From: Pontibacter indicus
GTDB lineage: Bacteria; Bacteroidota; Bacteroidia; Cytophagales; Hymenobacteraceae
Assembly (NCBI RefSeq): GCF_900156345.1
Contig: NZ_FTPP01000001.1
Span: 1,054,001-1,118,000 of the forward strand
Reading direction: 5' to 3'
DNA length: 64,000 nucleotides
The position numbers and the translations under genes were made by a program. Positions 35,675 through 44,370 of this stretch are shown in pieces. The notes beneath the pieces are model-generated. The model worked only from the letters and a program-made list of their open reading frames with translations, was not told where the DNA came from and ran no database searches. The stretch's first letter is position 1; each line of letters opens with the position of its first letter.

Positions 35675-36718
35675 TTAAAACTCAGCTATAGCCTGAAATA
35701 GCTGTTGATTTTCTTCTGTGGTGCCAACCGATATGCGCAGGCAGCCCTCACAACCCGGCAGACTGGATCGGTTACGGACCACAATGCCATGCTCCAGCAG
35801 GTGGTTGTACAGGCCATTGGCGTCTTTTACCTTCACGAGCAGGAAGTTGGCATCCGATGGGTATACCTTCAGCACAGCATCCAGGGTCGGAAGGGCTTGC
35901 ACCAGCATTTCCCTTTCCTGCACGATTTCCTCGATCATATAAGCCAGCTGCTCTGTTTGCTCCAGCGCCTGGAGGGCCAGTTCCTGGGTAGCTTCATTAA
36001 TGTTATAAGGCGGTTTTATCTTGTCGAGCAGCGCAATAATCTCTTCGGAGGCAAAGGCCATACCTATCCGCAAACCGGCCATGCCCCAAGCTTTGGAGAA
36101 GGTCTGCAAAACAACCAGGTTCGGATACTCTTCCAGGCGAGTAGTCCAACTCGGTGCATCGGCAAAATCGATATAGGCTTCGTCAACCACCACCAGGCCA
36201 TCGAAATTATCCAGCAGGGTTTCAATGCTTTCCGCTTTGATCAGGTTACCGGTTGGGTTGTTGGGCGAGCAGATGAAGATCAGCTTGGTTGTGACCTTTA
36301 CCTGGCGCAATACTTCCAGCACCGGAACCTGAAACTCCGGTGTCAGTTGCACGGCGTCCAGCTGCACTTCATTCAGATTGGCTGACACTTCATACATGCC
36401 GTATGTTGGCGGCAGGTGCAGCATGCTGTCCTGTCCCGGTCGGCAAACCATCCGGTAGACCAGATCGATGGCTTCATCAGAGCCGTTTCCCAGGAAAATC
36501 TGGGAAGGCCTCACTCCTTTTATACCTGCGATCTTCTCCTTTAGCTTTTTTTGATGCGGATCCGGATAACGGTTGTAACCAGCTCCAGCCAGACTGCCCA
36601 CATTATTTTCGTTTGCGTCTATGAAGACGCTCGCGGTGCCTTTAAACTCATCGCGGGCCGATGAATAGGCTTTCATGTTGCGAACGTTCGGGCGTACAAT
36701 ACTTTCCAGGTTAAACAT
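35675..36718 (-). CDS. hisC: histidinol-phosphate aminotransferase
   Basis: 347 residues, fold-type I PLP aminotransferase. PLP lysine in LQTFSKAWGMAGLRIG (about 209), NPNNPTGN type motif CSPNNPTGNLI, and DANENNVGS near the N-terminus replacing the usual xNENP. Its start overlaps the hisD stop by 8 bp. Confidence 0.95.
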   Translation of the reverse strand: MFNLESIVRPNVRNMKAYSSARDEFKGTASVFIDANENNVGSLAGAGYNRYPDPHQKKLKEKIAGIKGVRPSQIFLGNGSDEAIDLVYRMVCRPGQDSMLHLPPTYGMYEVSANLNEVQLDAVQLTPEFQVPVLEVLRQVKVTTKLIFICSPNNPTGNLIKAESIETLLDNFDGLVVVDEAYIDFADAPSWTTRLEEYPNLVVLQTFSKAWGMAGLRIGMAFASEEIIALLDKIKPPYNINEATQELALQALEQTEQLAYMIEEIVQEREMLVQALPTLDAVLKVYPSDANFLLVKVKDANGLYNHLLEHGIVVRNRSSLPGCEGCLRISVGTTEENQQLFQAIAEF

Positions 36719-38003
36719 TTTTCACCTCCTTCAGTCTGATAGTGACGGCATTCTTGTGTGCTTCCAGGCCTTCTGCGGCAGCCATTACCTCGATCGTCTT
36801 CCCGATGTTCTGCAATCCTGCCGGTGTGATGTGCTGGAACGTGATCTTTTTGACAAAACTATCGAGCGACACGCCACTGTAGGCGCGGGCATAGCCATTG
36901 GTAGGCAAGGTATGGTTGGTGCCCGAGGCGTAGTCGCCGGCTGACTCCGGGCTGTAGTTACCCAGGAACACGGAGCCCGCATTGGTGATCTTGTCTAGCA
37001 CTTCCTCAAAATTGCTGATCGACAGGATCAGGTGCTCCGGTGCGTACAGGTTCGAGAAAGCTATCATCTCCTCTACACTGAGCAGCACTACACCTATACT
37101 GTTCGATAAAGCCTTTGCAGCAAAACCTTTACGTGGCAGCAGCTCCAGTTGCGCTTGCAGCTCCTTCTCTACCTGGCTTAGCACCTCGGCTGAGTTGGTC
37201 AACAGCACGACCTGCGAATCAGCGCCATGTTCCGCCTGCGAGAGCAAGTCGGCTGCCACGAAAGCAGGGTTGGCCGAGTCATCCGCGATCACGAGCACTT
37301 CCGAAGGACCGGCAGGCAGGTCGATAGCAACGCCTGTTTTGCTGAGCATCTGTTTGGCCACGGTCACGTATTGGTTACCCGGGCCAAAGATCTTGTTCAC
37401 AGCCGGTACGCTCTCCGTGCCGAAAGCCATGGCGGCTATAGCTTGCGCGCCACCAGCTTTCACTACTTTCGCTATACCTAGCAACGTGGCTGTATAAAGG
37501 ATGGCCGGGTGAACGGAGCCATCTTTGGCAGGCGGCGTGCAAAGCACCACTTCCGGACACCCTGCTAGTCGAGCCGGCACCCCCAGCATCAGGAGGGTCG
37601 AGAAGAGCGGCGCTGTGCCGCCAGGTATGTAAAGTCCTACGCTGTCAATCGGTACGCTCTTGCGCCAGCAGGTCACGCCGGGCATGGTTTCCACCGGCTT
37701 GGATTGCTCCGCCTGCTGTGCGTGAAATAACTGTATATTGCTGTAGGTTTGCAAAATAGCCTGCTTTAGTTCTTCCGAAAGTAGAGACTCTGCCACTGCC
37801 AGTTCTTCAGGGGAAGCGAGCAAATTTTCTAATTGCGCACCGTCGTATTTCTGAGCCAATTCTCTCAACGCTGCATCTCCCTGCACCCGCACTAGCTGGA
37901 AAGTCTGTGCTATACCTGCCTCTAGATCTTCAAAGTTTTGTGTAGGCCGTTTTACCAGCTCGGGCCACTCCGCTATACCTGGGTATTCGATCTTGCGCAT
38001 CAT
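36711..38003 (-). CDS. hisD: histidinol dehydrogenase
   Basis: 430 residues from ATG 38003, whose ATGA overlaps the hisG stop by 4 bp; longer in-frame starts lie inside hisG. Features: the NAD/zinc region GPGNQYVTVAKQML, DLPAGPSEVLVIAD, SQAEHGADSQVVL with zinc-binding Gln and His, and the C-terminal TNHTLPTNGYARAYSGVS. Carries out the last two oxidations to histidine. Confidence 0.96.
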   Translation of the reverse strand: MMRKIEYPGIAEWPELVKRPTQNFEDLEAGIAQTFQLVRVQGDAALRELAQKYDGAQLENLLASPEELAVAESLLSEELKQAILQTYSNIQLFHAQQAEQSKPVETMPGVTCWRKSVPIDSVGLYIPGGTAPLFSTLLMLGVPARLAGCPEVVLCTPPAKDGSVHPAILYTATLLGIAKVVKAGGAQAIAAMAFGTESVPAVNKIFGPGNQYVTVAKQMLSKTGVAIDLPAGPSEVLVIADDSANPAFVAADLLSQAEHGADSQVVLLTNSAEVLSQVEKELQAQLELLPRKGFAAKALSNSIGVVLLSVEEMIAFSNLYAPEHLILSISNFEEVLDKITNAGSVFLGNYSPESAGDYASGTNHTLPTNGYARAYSGVSLDSFVKKITFQHITPAGLQNIGKTIEVMAAAEGLEAHKNAVTIRLKEVKNV

Positions 38004-38851
38004 ACAATCATCTTTTCTATGGGTACCACCAAAATGCCTTGCGCACCTGCTTCTTTCAGCTTCTCGATGATTTCCCAAAAATCATCCTCGTTCACCACCG
38101 AGTGCAGCGAGCTCCAGCCCTTCTCGGCAAGCGGCAAAATGGACGGCGACTTGGCACCAGGCAACAACTGACTGATTTCCTCGATCTTTTCGTTCGGAGC
38201 ATTGAGCAGAATATACTTCGCCTTTTGGGCCCGCTGCACCGCATGGATACGGAACAAAAGTTTGTCCAGCACCCTGCGCTTTTCTGCATCCAGTCCCTCG
38301 TTGGCAATTAGCACAGCCTGCGAACTAAACACACGCTCTACTTCCCTTAGCCCGTTGCTTATGAGTGTGCTGCCAGAGCTTACAATATCGCAGATGGCAT
38401 CTGCCAGACCAATGCTGGGCGCGATCTCGACAGAGCCGCTGATAGTATGGATGTTGGCATCAACGCCTTTCTCATCGAGGTAGGTCTGGAGCAGTTTTGG
38501 GTAGGATGTGGCAATATTCTTGCCTTGCAGGTCGCTGATATGCTCGTAGCTGTCGCCTTTCGGAACAGCCAATGACAGGCGGCATTTCGAAAAACCCAGC
38601 TGCTCGACAGCCAGTCGCTGCATCCCTTCCTCTACCAGCACATTTTCGCCTACAATGCCAATGTCGGCCACACCGTCGGCCACATAGCCGGGTATATCAT
38701 CGTCGCGCAGGTATAGGATCTCGAGCGGAAAATTGGTTGATTCGGTTTTAAGTTTAAGTGAGCTGGTAATAAAGGAGATGCCGCACTCGCGGATCAGTTT
38801 GAGCGAGTCTTCGCTCAGTCGGCCAGACTTCTGGATTGCTAATCGTAGCAT
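38000..38851 (-). CDS. hisG: ATP phosphoribosyltransferase, long form
   Basis: 283 residues, so the long, hexameric form with a C-terminal ACT-like feedback domain (about 210-283), not needing HisZ. RLAIQKSGRLSEDSL at the N-terminus, GVADIGIVGENVLVEE, and a PRPP-loop region DAICDIVSSGSTLISNGL are visible. It commits ATP and PRPP to histidine synthesis. First structural gene after the second His leader. Confidence 0.95.
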   Translation of the reverse strand: MLRLAIQKSGRLSEDSLKLIRECGISFITSSLKLKTESTNFPLEILYLRDDDIPGYVADGVADIGIVGENVLVEEGMQRLAVEQLGFSKCRLSLAVPKGDSYEHISDLQGKNIATSYPKLLQTYLDEKGVDANIHTISGSVEIAPSIGLADAICDIVSSGSTLISNGLREVERVFSSQAVLIANEGLDAEKRRVLDKLLFRIHAVQRAQKAKYILLNAPNEKIEEISQLLPGAKSPSILPLAEKGWSSLHSVVNEDDFWEIIEKLKEAGAQGILVVPIEKMIV

Positions 38852-38912
38852 ATAATTTGAGTAGATTAAACAGGTATAACGACAAAAACCTTGCTGAAGG
38901 CAAAGTGTAAAA

Positions 38913-38927
38913 AGGGTGCAAGACCCT
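38913..38927 (-). terminator. attenuator terminator before hisG
   Basis: AGGGT-GCAAG-ACCCT, a 5-bp stem extended by TGTA/TACA outside a small internal loop, followed on the minus strand by TTTTTT. It is weaker than the other two attenuators here. A CCCCC tract (minus strand, 38935-38931) just before it could pair with the GGG of its first arm as an antiterminator. Confidence 0.6.
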
Positions 38928-38950
38928 ACAGGGGGCTATATAGTAGTATG

Positions 38951-38968
38951 ATTCCTCTTACGAGGAAT
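38951..38968 (-). promoter_or_regulatory. hairpin over the stop codon of the His leader
   Basis: ATTCCTC and GAGGAAT form a perfect 7-bp stem whose 4-nt loop contains the leader stop codon and whose arm overlaps the last His codon. A stalled ribosome on the His codons would melt it. Confidence 0.5.
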
Positions 38969-39056
38969 GATGGAAATGATGATGCGCAGCAGAACCACAG
39001 GCAACAGGCGCTGCCGTAGAAGTGAAAAGAATGCTATTTAGCGTGGTTTTGTTCAT
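38958..39056 (-). CDS. second histidine leader peptide, hisG operon
   Basis: 32 codons starting MNKTTLNSILFTST and ending CGSAAHHHFHHSS-stop, with five CAT codons in a row broken by one Phe codon (38967-38984). The start ATG is 9 nt after a consensus -7 box. Terminator and hisG follow. It is a separate leader from hisL at 23122, with no obvious sequence similarity apart from the His cluster. Confidence 0.85.
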   Translation of the reverse strand: MNKTTLNSILFTSTAAPVACGSAAHHHFHHSS

Positions 39057-39065
39057 CTGCTGACG

Positions 39066-39096
39066 CAAAGGTACAGTTGATTTTGGTATATACAAA
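39066..39096 (-). promoter_or_regulatory. hisG operon promoter
   Basis: Minus strand TTTG (39096-39093), 19 nt, TACCTTTG (39073-39066): perfect consensus, the same -7 octamer as the trp promoter. The start site would be about 39061, only a few nt before the leader ATG at 39056. Confidence 0.85.
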
Positions 39097-39128
39097 CCTG
39101 AGCCAATAATGTTTTGGGCAGCACATAA

Positions 39129-39192
39129 TTTGGCCCTTCACTAAAAAGGCACCCGTCAGTTACGACAGGTGCCTTTTTAGTGAAGGGCCAAA
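39129..39192 (-). terminator. long perfect hairpin after surface-protein gene
   Basis: A perfect 25-bp stem (39129-39153 with 39168-39192) and 14-nt loop; the inner part AAAAAGGCACC/GGTGCCTTTTT would by itself be an intrinsic terminator in both directions. It ends the 1241-residue surface-protein gene, whose stop is 20 bp away. Such a long perfect stem is unusual for a plain terminator. Confidence 0.75.
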
Positions 39193-39211
39193 AGACCCCG
39201 AAAGCGTCAGG

Positions 39212-42200
39212 TTACTTTTTCAGGATCATCTTAATGCTCTGCGCTTTAGAACCAGTGATCAGGCGGGCAATGTATACGCCTTCAGCCAGGTTGCGGGCAT
39301 CCAGTTCGTACTCGTACACCTGTCCGGCCTCAGCCTTGCCGGTTGCTACCTTTTTGATCAACGAACCTCTCACATCGTATACCTCCAGTGCAAACTGCTC
39401 TTCCGTATCGAATGCGAAGCGAATCGTCGTGCGGTCAGAGAACGCATTTGGATAGTTGTCGAAGCGGGCAGAAGACAAGCCTTCCAGTTGGTCAGCTGTT
39501 TCGAGTTTTTTGCCGTTGCTGGCTGTAAGCTCTTTCGCTTCATGGATCACGATAGAGCCACCGCCTGTGCCACTGTTGCCCAGGATAGTCGCATCGTCTC
39601 CATTTTCAGCTTTGCCGATTTGGTTGTCATATACTACTTGGTTTTTGCTGTCCAAGATCTTGATTCTGAATCTGTCGGCATTAGGGGTACCTTTCGTGTC
39701 ACCGTCAATTGCAACTATGGTAAACTTAAAGCCAGTCTGTCCATTTACAGTACCAGTACCACGGTAAGTTGCTTTACCACCGGCAATCACAAGTGAACCA
39801 GACTCGTGCATTGTGCTCTTGAAGTTCACGTTGCCGGCGCTGAACTGGAACTCAGTATTACCGTCTACCTGACTGCTGCCTTTCTTGTATTTGGATACAA
39901 AACCGAAGTTTGCTTTGCCAATTGCATCAGGATCTAAAGGCATCGCACCTTTGGGAGACTCGATCCAACCACCACCAGTTACAAAGCTGCCGCTGGCATC
40001 GAACACAGGGATGTAGGCTTCTGAAGAAGAACAGCCTTCCCCTGCTGTAACTGCTACCTTGTAAACGCCTAGTTTCAAAACTGAACTTGGAACTTCACCA
40101 GTTGCAACACCTGACGCACCCGTCTCTGTAGTATTAGTATGTACAATAGCTCCTGCTTCATTAGTAACAGTAAAAGTCACCGGAACACCACTAATATAAG
40201 CAGTACCGGCAGTCACAGTTGCTGATAAAACTGCAGAAGTCGTATTCAATGCAACAGGTCTGCTGCTCGCACTTGCATCAACCGATATACCTAGAATATC
40301 GAGGTTTGCTGATACATAAGTGATGGCAAAGTTACTATTAGTCAGAGTACCCTGGCCGATGACATAGGATCCTACAATCTCGCCCCTAGTTCTGGATAGA
40401 GAACCTGCGAAGCTAATCTCAGCACCATTTGCCAAAGCAGCACCTACAGCAGGGCTCGATCCGAAAGTTAGAGTAGGATCTGCTTGACCGCAGTATTTCT
40501 GCTTCGCTTCTGCTGTCACAGTGACACTCAGCGGTGTGATGCTCAGGTTGGCGCCATTGTAAGTCAGGGTATAGTTATCGCTCAGGGCAAGAGAGCCTTT
40601 CGCAATCGCATACGAGCCTACGTTTTCGCCGACAGCTCTGTTCAGAGAGCCAAAGAAGGCATCATTTCCAACAAGTGAGCCAGTCGTGATAGTATAAGTT
40701 AAAACAGGATCCACATCTCCATAGGTCTTGCTTTTTGAATTGGCCGTAACAGTGATGGCCGCCTTGTTGATCACAATCGAGGCAGTGCCGCTCTGGTCTT
40801 CGTAGTTGCCGGTCGCGTCGGTGAAGCTCCAGTTGGCCGTGCCGCCAGGGGCGTTGGTGAACGTGCCGCCTAGGTCGAGGCCGGCAAGGCTCTCGCCCTT
40901 CACGCCTTTCGCCGAACCTGAAGCGCCGTGCTCTTCGCCGTCATAAGTAACTGTCTTGCCTTCCACGCTAACAATGGCCGCCGCCTTGTTGATCACAATC
41001 GAGGCAGTGCCGCTCTGGTCTTCGTAGTTGCCGGTCGCGTCGGTGAAGCTCCAGTTGGCCGTGCCGCCAGGGGCGTTGGTGAACGTGCCGCCTAGGTCGA
41101 GGCCGGCAAGGCTCTCGCCCTTCACGCCTTTCGCCGAACCTGAAGCGCCGTGCTCTTCGCCGTCATAAGTAACTGTCTTGCCTTCCACGCTAACAATGGC
41201 CGCCGCCTTGTTGATTACCAGTGTGCCTTTTACAGTAGCTTCCTCATAGTTGTCGTTTCCGGTAAACGCAGCCAGCACATCGTAAGAACCAGCGTTAACT
41301 GGAGACACCACAGTTGTTTCACTCTGCTTATATGTGACAATTGCAGCGCCCAGGTCAGCACCATTGACACCAGTTACCTGGGCAATAGTAACCGATTTTC
41401 CCGCTCCGTCATAGGTATAAGGTCCACCAACTTCCAACGAAACGGACGGTGTTGCTTTAGTGACATTAATCTTAACAGTAGCTGTTGCTGTTTTGTAATT
41501 ATTTGTTTCGGCTGCTGTTACAGTAATAGTTTGATTATTACCAGCATTGAGGACTATACCCGCTGACGGCGAGTAAGTCAAAACAGCATTCTCCAGTGCC
41601 GAGGCGCTCAATTGTGTTGCTGAAAGTGCAGTACCATAAGTAATGTAAGCAGGATTATTCCAAGTGATTGTTTGATCGGCTTTATTTACAGATAGGTTGG
41701 CAGTGTTGCTACTTTCACTGTAAGTAGCATCACCTCCAAACATTGCGGTAACAGCATTAGTGTGTTCTCCTGCGTTAATACCACTTAGGCTAACATTATT
41801 TAAAACGGCAACTCCATTAGCATCCGTTGTAGCAGTACCAACTGACTCGCCATTCAAATTAAAGCTAATGTCTTTCCCACTAAGGTTAGTGGTTTCTGAT
41901 TTGAGGGTAGCAGAAAGTGAAGTAGTTCCACCGTATGTACCTATAGCAGTACCTAATGAAAGAGCTGTAGGTTTTATAGTATTGATTTCAACTTCAACTG
42001 TACCCGCAACACTAGTACAACCATTCACAGTCGCAGTTACCGAGTAAGTTCCGCTAGCTGCTGAATTGACATTTGTTATAGTTGGATTCTGTGCTGTTGA
42101 AGTAAAACTATTGGGGCCAGTCCAAGAATAAGTGGCTCCAGCTACTAAAGAGGCTGATAGTCTTAATGTTTCGTCCACATTAACTGGACTGTTGCTTGAA

Positions 42201-42937
42201 GCTGTTGGAGCAATAGGCGCCGGATTGATTATGATATTTACATTATTGAGTGGAGAATTAGTTTCTGGATTTATGGATCTAACCCTAACTCTATAATTCG
42301 CCCCTGCAATTACCGATGGTACTACACCATTTATTGTAAGTATTCCATTCCCCCCATCGTTGTCTGTTAACTCTCCAATTTTACCAAGAACCATTGTTCC
42401 ATTAAAATTAGTAAGCTCAGCAATAAAAGTAGCACCCGCTACGAATTGTCCTCTAACTCCATTGTTCTGTGCAGCAACTTTTTCAAATTCCACAGAAATT
42501 GGTTTCCCAATACAAAAATTTGTCCCATTTAAAACTTTAACCGAACTTATCCCTGCGTCAGTAAATGTTGTAGTTGCTATTTTACCGGTTTGCTTACCTT
42601 TTACCTCAACAGTAAAGGTTACCCCTAAGTGTCTCTCTTCAATTGGATACTCAATTTTCCAATATCCATTTTTATCCACTTTTGTATCATGATAACCGTG
42701 GTGATGATCATGAGCAGGATCTTCGTTAAAATGAACATCGACTAGGGAATCCTGCACCCAACCAAAACCTTCAATAATAGCGGTTTGCCCAGGTGAGTAA
42801 TCATCCTTATCCGATACAACCGTCGGCTCATAATTATCTAAGGCGCTTACGCCTGCAAAGGACAGCGTAGCCAGCAACGTGACTACATAAAGCAGCCGCC
42901 ACTTTGAAAAATGTTTTAGTAAAAGTTTCACATTCAT
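39212..42937 (-). CDS. secreted repeat protein with MBG/Ig-like domains and T9SS sorting domain
   Basis: 1241 residues. Signal anchor/peptide in about 1-32 (LLYVVTLLATLSFAGVSA). Residues about 76-83 are histidine-rich (HDHHHGYH). Ig-like and PKD-like modules follow (about 150-420, with SYSWTG- and GTYSVTATVNGC-type strands), then a row of MBG-type modules (about 425-870) recognisable by KADQTITW, TVTYDGEEHGA, SKSKTYGDVDPVLTYT and KQKYCGQADPTLTFG. The C-terminal about 80 residues (NYPNAFSDRTTIRFAF ... EGVYIARLI) are a type A T9SS sorting domain, so the protein is exported across the outer membrane and attached or released. Adhesin role is inference. Codon use in the 5' half is AT-richer than neighbours while the duplicated module is GC-rich. 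Confidence 0.85.
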   Translation of the reverse strand: MNVKLLLKHFSKWRLLYVVTLLATLSFAGVSALDNYEPTVVSDKDDYSPGQTAIIEGFGWVQDSLVDVHFNEDPAHDHHHGYHDTKVDKNGYWKIEYPIEERHLGVTFTVEVKGKQTGKIATTTFTDAGISSVKVLNGTNFCIGKPISVEFEKVAAQNNGVRGQFVAGATFIAELTNFNGTMVLGKIGELTDNDGGNGILTINGVVPSVIAGANYRVRVRSINPETNSPLNNVNIIINPAPIAPTASSNSPVNVDETLRLSASLVAGATYSWTGPNSFTSTAQNPTITNVNSAASGTYSVTATVNGCTSVAGTVEVEINTIKPTALSLGTAIGTYGGTTSLSATLKSETTNLSGKDISFNLNGESVGTATTDANGVAVLNNVSLSGINAGEHTNAVTAMFGGDATYSESSNTANLSVNKADQTITWNNPAYITYGTALSATQLSASALENAVLTYSPSAGIVLNAGNNQTITVTAAETNNYKTATATVKINVTKATPSVSLEVGGPYTYDGAGKSVTIAQVTGVNGADLGAAIVTYKQSETTVVSPVNAGSYDVLAAFTGNDNYEEATVKGTLVINKAAAIVSVEGKTVTYDGEEHGASGSAKGVKGESLAGLDLGGTFTNAPGGTANWSFTDATGNYEDQSGTASIVINKAAAIVSVEGKTVTYDGEEHGASGSAKGVKGESLAGLDLGGTFTNAPGGTANWSFTDATGNYEDQSGTASIVINKAAITVTANSKSKTYGDVDPVLTYTITTGSLVGNDAFFGSLNRAVGENVGSYAIAKGSLALSDNYTLTYNGANLSITPLSVTVTAEAKQKYCGQADPTLTFGSSPAVGAALANGAEISFAGSLSRTRGEIVGSYVIGQGTLTNSNFAITYVSANLDILGISVDASASSRPVALNTTSAVLSATVTAGTAYISGVPVTFTVTNEAGAIVHTNTTETGASGVATGEVPSSVLKLGVYKVAVTAGEGCSSSEAYIPVFDASGSFVTGGGWIESPKGAMPLDPDAIGKANFGFVSKYKKGSSQVDGNTEFQFSAGNVNFKSTMHESGSLVIAGGKATYRGTGTVNGQTGFKFTIVAIDGDTKGTPNADRFRIKILDSKNQVVYDNQIGKAENGDDATILGNSGTGGGSIVIHEAKELTASNGKKLETADQLEGLSSARFDNYPNAFSDRTTIRFAFDTEEQFALEVYDVRGSLIKKVATGKAEAGQVYEYELDARNLAEGVYIARLITGSKAQSIKMILKK
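40759..41202 (-). repeat. perfect tandem duplication, 2 x 222 bp
   Basis: 40759-40980 and 40981-41202 appear identical base for base. Each copy encodes 74 residues, one MBG-like module containing VEGKTVTYDGEEHGASG. A partial third start (CCGCCTTGTT at 41203) shows where the copies join the next, diverged module. Confidence 0.9.
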
Positions 42938-43340
42938 AAATCTGTAGTAAAAGGGTTATAAATAAAGGGTTTACATTTTGAACTCGCTCTCGGCAACCGC
43001 TCAGAGCGCAACTGTAGAATAAAAAAGTTTGATTATACCTGGCCTAAAATAGAAAAGAGCAAATCATACCCTGCGGCCTGCTCGGCAGCCGGAGTACAAG
43101 ATGCTCTGGGTAGAAGAACTCAAGCAAATTACTAAAGTTTAAATTTATAGTATCATTATACAAAAATACAGTAAAATGGTTATACTATTCAAACAAATTT
43201 TTAAGTTATTTTTACAGATTACAATATCTCAACAATAGTCTATCCTTTGTTAGCGTGCTTTTCATCCAATTATTTGCTCAAAATGCCGGTTTATGTCATG
43301 TTATCACGAAATCATCTTTTTTATCAGTACTATTTTTAGC
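42938..43340. other. spacer between divergent surface-protein and DUF2911 genes
   Basis: About 400 bp, AT-rich towards the DUF2911 side. It holds a short hairpin CGCTCT...AGAGCG near 42985-43010 and no gene. No convincing minus-strand promoter for the surface-protein gene was found. Confidence 0.4.
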
Positions 43341-43348
43341 TAACTTTG
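43341..43348 (+). promoter_or_regulatory. -7 box for DUF2911 gene
   Basis: TAACTTTG matches TAnnTTTG; TTTT lies 19 nt upstream at 43318-43321, one mismatch from TTTG. The 5' leader would be about 90 nt. Confidence 0.5.
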
Positions 43349-43441
43349 TATCAGAAATTTGATATATAGCTGTGCTTTCTTTGGCATAGTTTTTTCAATA
43401 ACCGCCTATACTACCAACGACATATCACACGTATATAGATC

Positions 43442-44308
43442 ATGAAGAAGTATCTGCTCAGTTTATTGGCCCTGTTTTTTTGCTTGGCGCTTAGTCAGCA
43501 AGCTGCCGCTCAGATTAAATTGCCGCAGGCCAGCCCTGCCGCTATGGTAAAACAGACTATTGGATTAACTGAGATAACGGTGCGCTACCATGCGCCGGGT
43601 GTAAAGGGTCGTCCGATCTTCGGATCGCTGGTGCCCTATGGCAAACTGTGGCGCGCCGGTGCCAACGAGGCTACTTTGATTACCTTTGAAGATGATCTTT
43701 TCCTGAACCACGAGCGTGTACCGGCGGGCACTTATTCTTTCTTCATCCTGCCCGAAAATGAAACGGAATGGAATATTGTGTTGAATAAAGACACGACGCT
43801 CTGGGGTTTGGAAGGCTATAGTGAATTGAACGACGTGGCTTATCTACGGGTAACGCCTACCAAGATCCCTTTCCAGGAAACGCTGCAATTTGCATTCAGT
43901 GACATCAGTACCAACACGGGCACACTAAACCTGACTTGGGAAAACTCCAAGGTATCCATCCGCATCGAGACTGAAATTGAAAAGAAGGCGCTCGCTAATA
44001 TCCAAAAGGCTTTGAAAGAAGCGGCTCCGGACGACTGGTATACCTGGGCACAGGCTGCTGATTACCTGACCTCCCGCAAAGACCAGCATGATAAAGCTCT
44101 GGAATACATCAACAAGTCGATTGCGATTAAAGAGAATTTCTACAACAACTGGGTGAAAGCCAGACTATACGCGCTAAATAGGGAGTACCAGGTAGCAGCT
44201 AACCTGACTGCAAAAGCCATGCAGTTAGGACCAAAGGAACCGGAAAGCTACCAGACCTATGCGCGCGAAATTGAATCGGCCTATAACGAATGGAAAAAGC
44301 GTAGGTAA
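43442..44308 (+). CDS. DUF2911 protein with C-terminal TPR-like helices
   Basis: 288 residues. Signal peptide (about 1-23, LALSQQAAAQ). The DUF2911 core (about 25-175) shows QTIGLTEITVRYHAPGVKGR, PIFGSLVPYGKLWRAGANEA and AGTYSFFILP, typical of this Bacteroidota family. The C-terminal about 95 residues (KALKEAAPDDWYTWAQAADYL, KALEYINKSIAIKENF) are TPR-like. Function of DUF2911 is unknown; the export signal and TPR suggest a periplasmic binding protein. Single gene with a shared terminator. Confidence 0.85.
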   Translation: MKKYLLSLLALFFCLALSQQAAAQIKLPQASPAAMVKQTIGLTEITVRYHAPGVKGRPIFGSLVPYGKLWRAGANEATLITFEDDLFLNHERVPAGTYSFFILPENETEWNIVLNKDTTLWGLEGYSELNDVAYLRVTPTKIPFQETLQFAFSDISTNTGTLNLTWENSKVSIRIETEIEKKALANIQKALKEAAPDDWYTWAQAADYLTSRKDQHDKALEYINKSIAIKENFYNNWVKARLYALNREYQVAANLTAKAMQLGPKEPESYQTYAREIESAYNEWKKRR

Positions 44309-44324
44309 AACAGGTATAGCTAAA

Positions 44325-44366
44325 CAAAGAGCGGGACTTCGGCATTAGTCGGAGCCCCGCTCTTTG
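44325..44366. terminator. bidirectional terminator between DUF2911 and TonB receptor genes
   Basis: CAAAGAGCGGG (44325-44335) and CCCGCTCTTTG (44356-44366) form an 11-bp perfect stem with an additional inner CTTCGG/TCGGAG-like pairing; A- and T-runs flank it. Confidence 0.8.
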
Positions 44367-44370
44367 TTAT

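Noticed and set aside
40759-41202. CRISPR-like repeat
   Set aside because: Two adjacent 222-bp copies encode protein modules in frame; there are no spacers.
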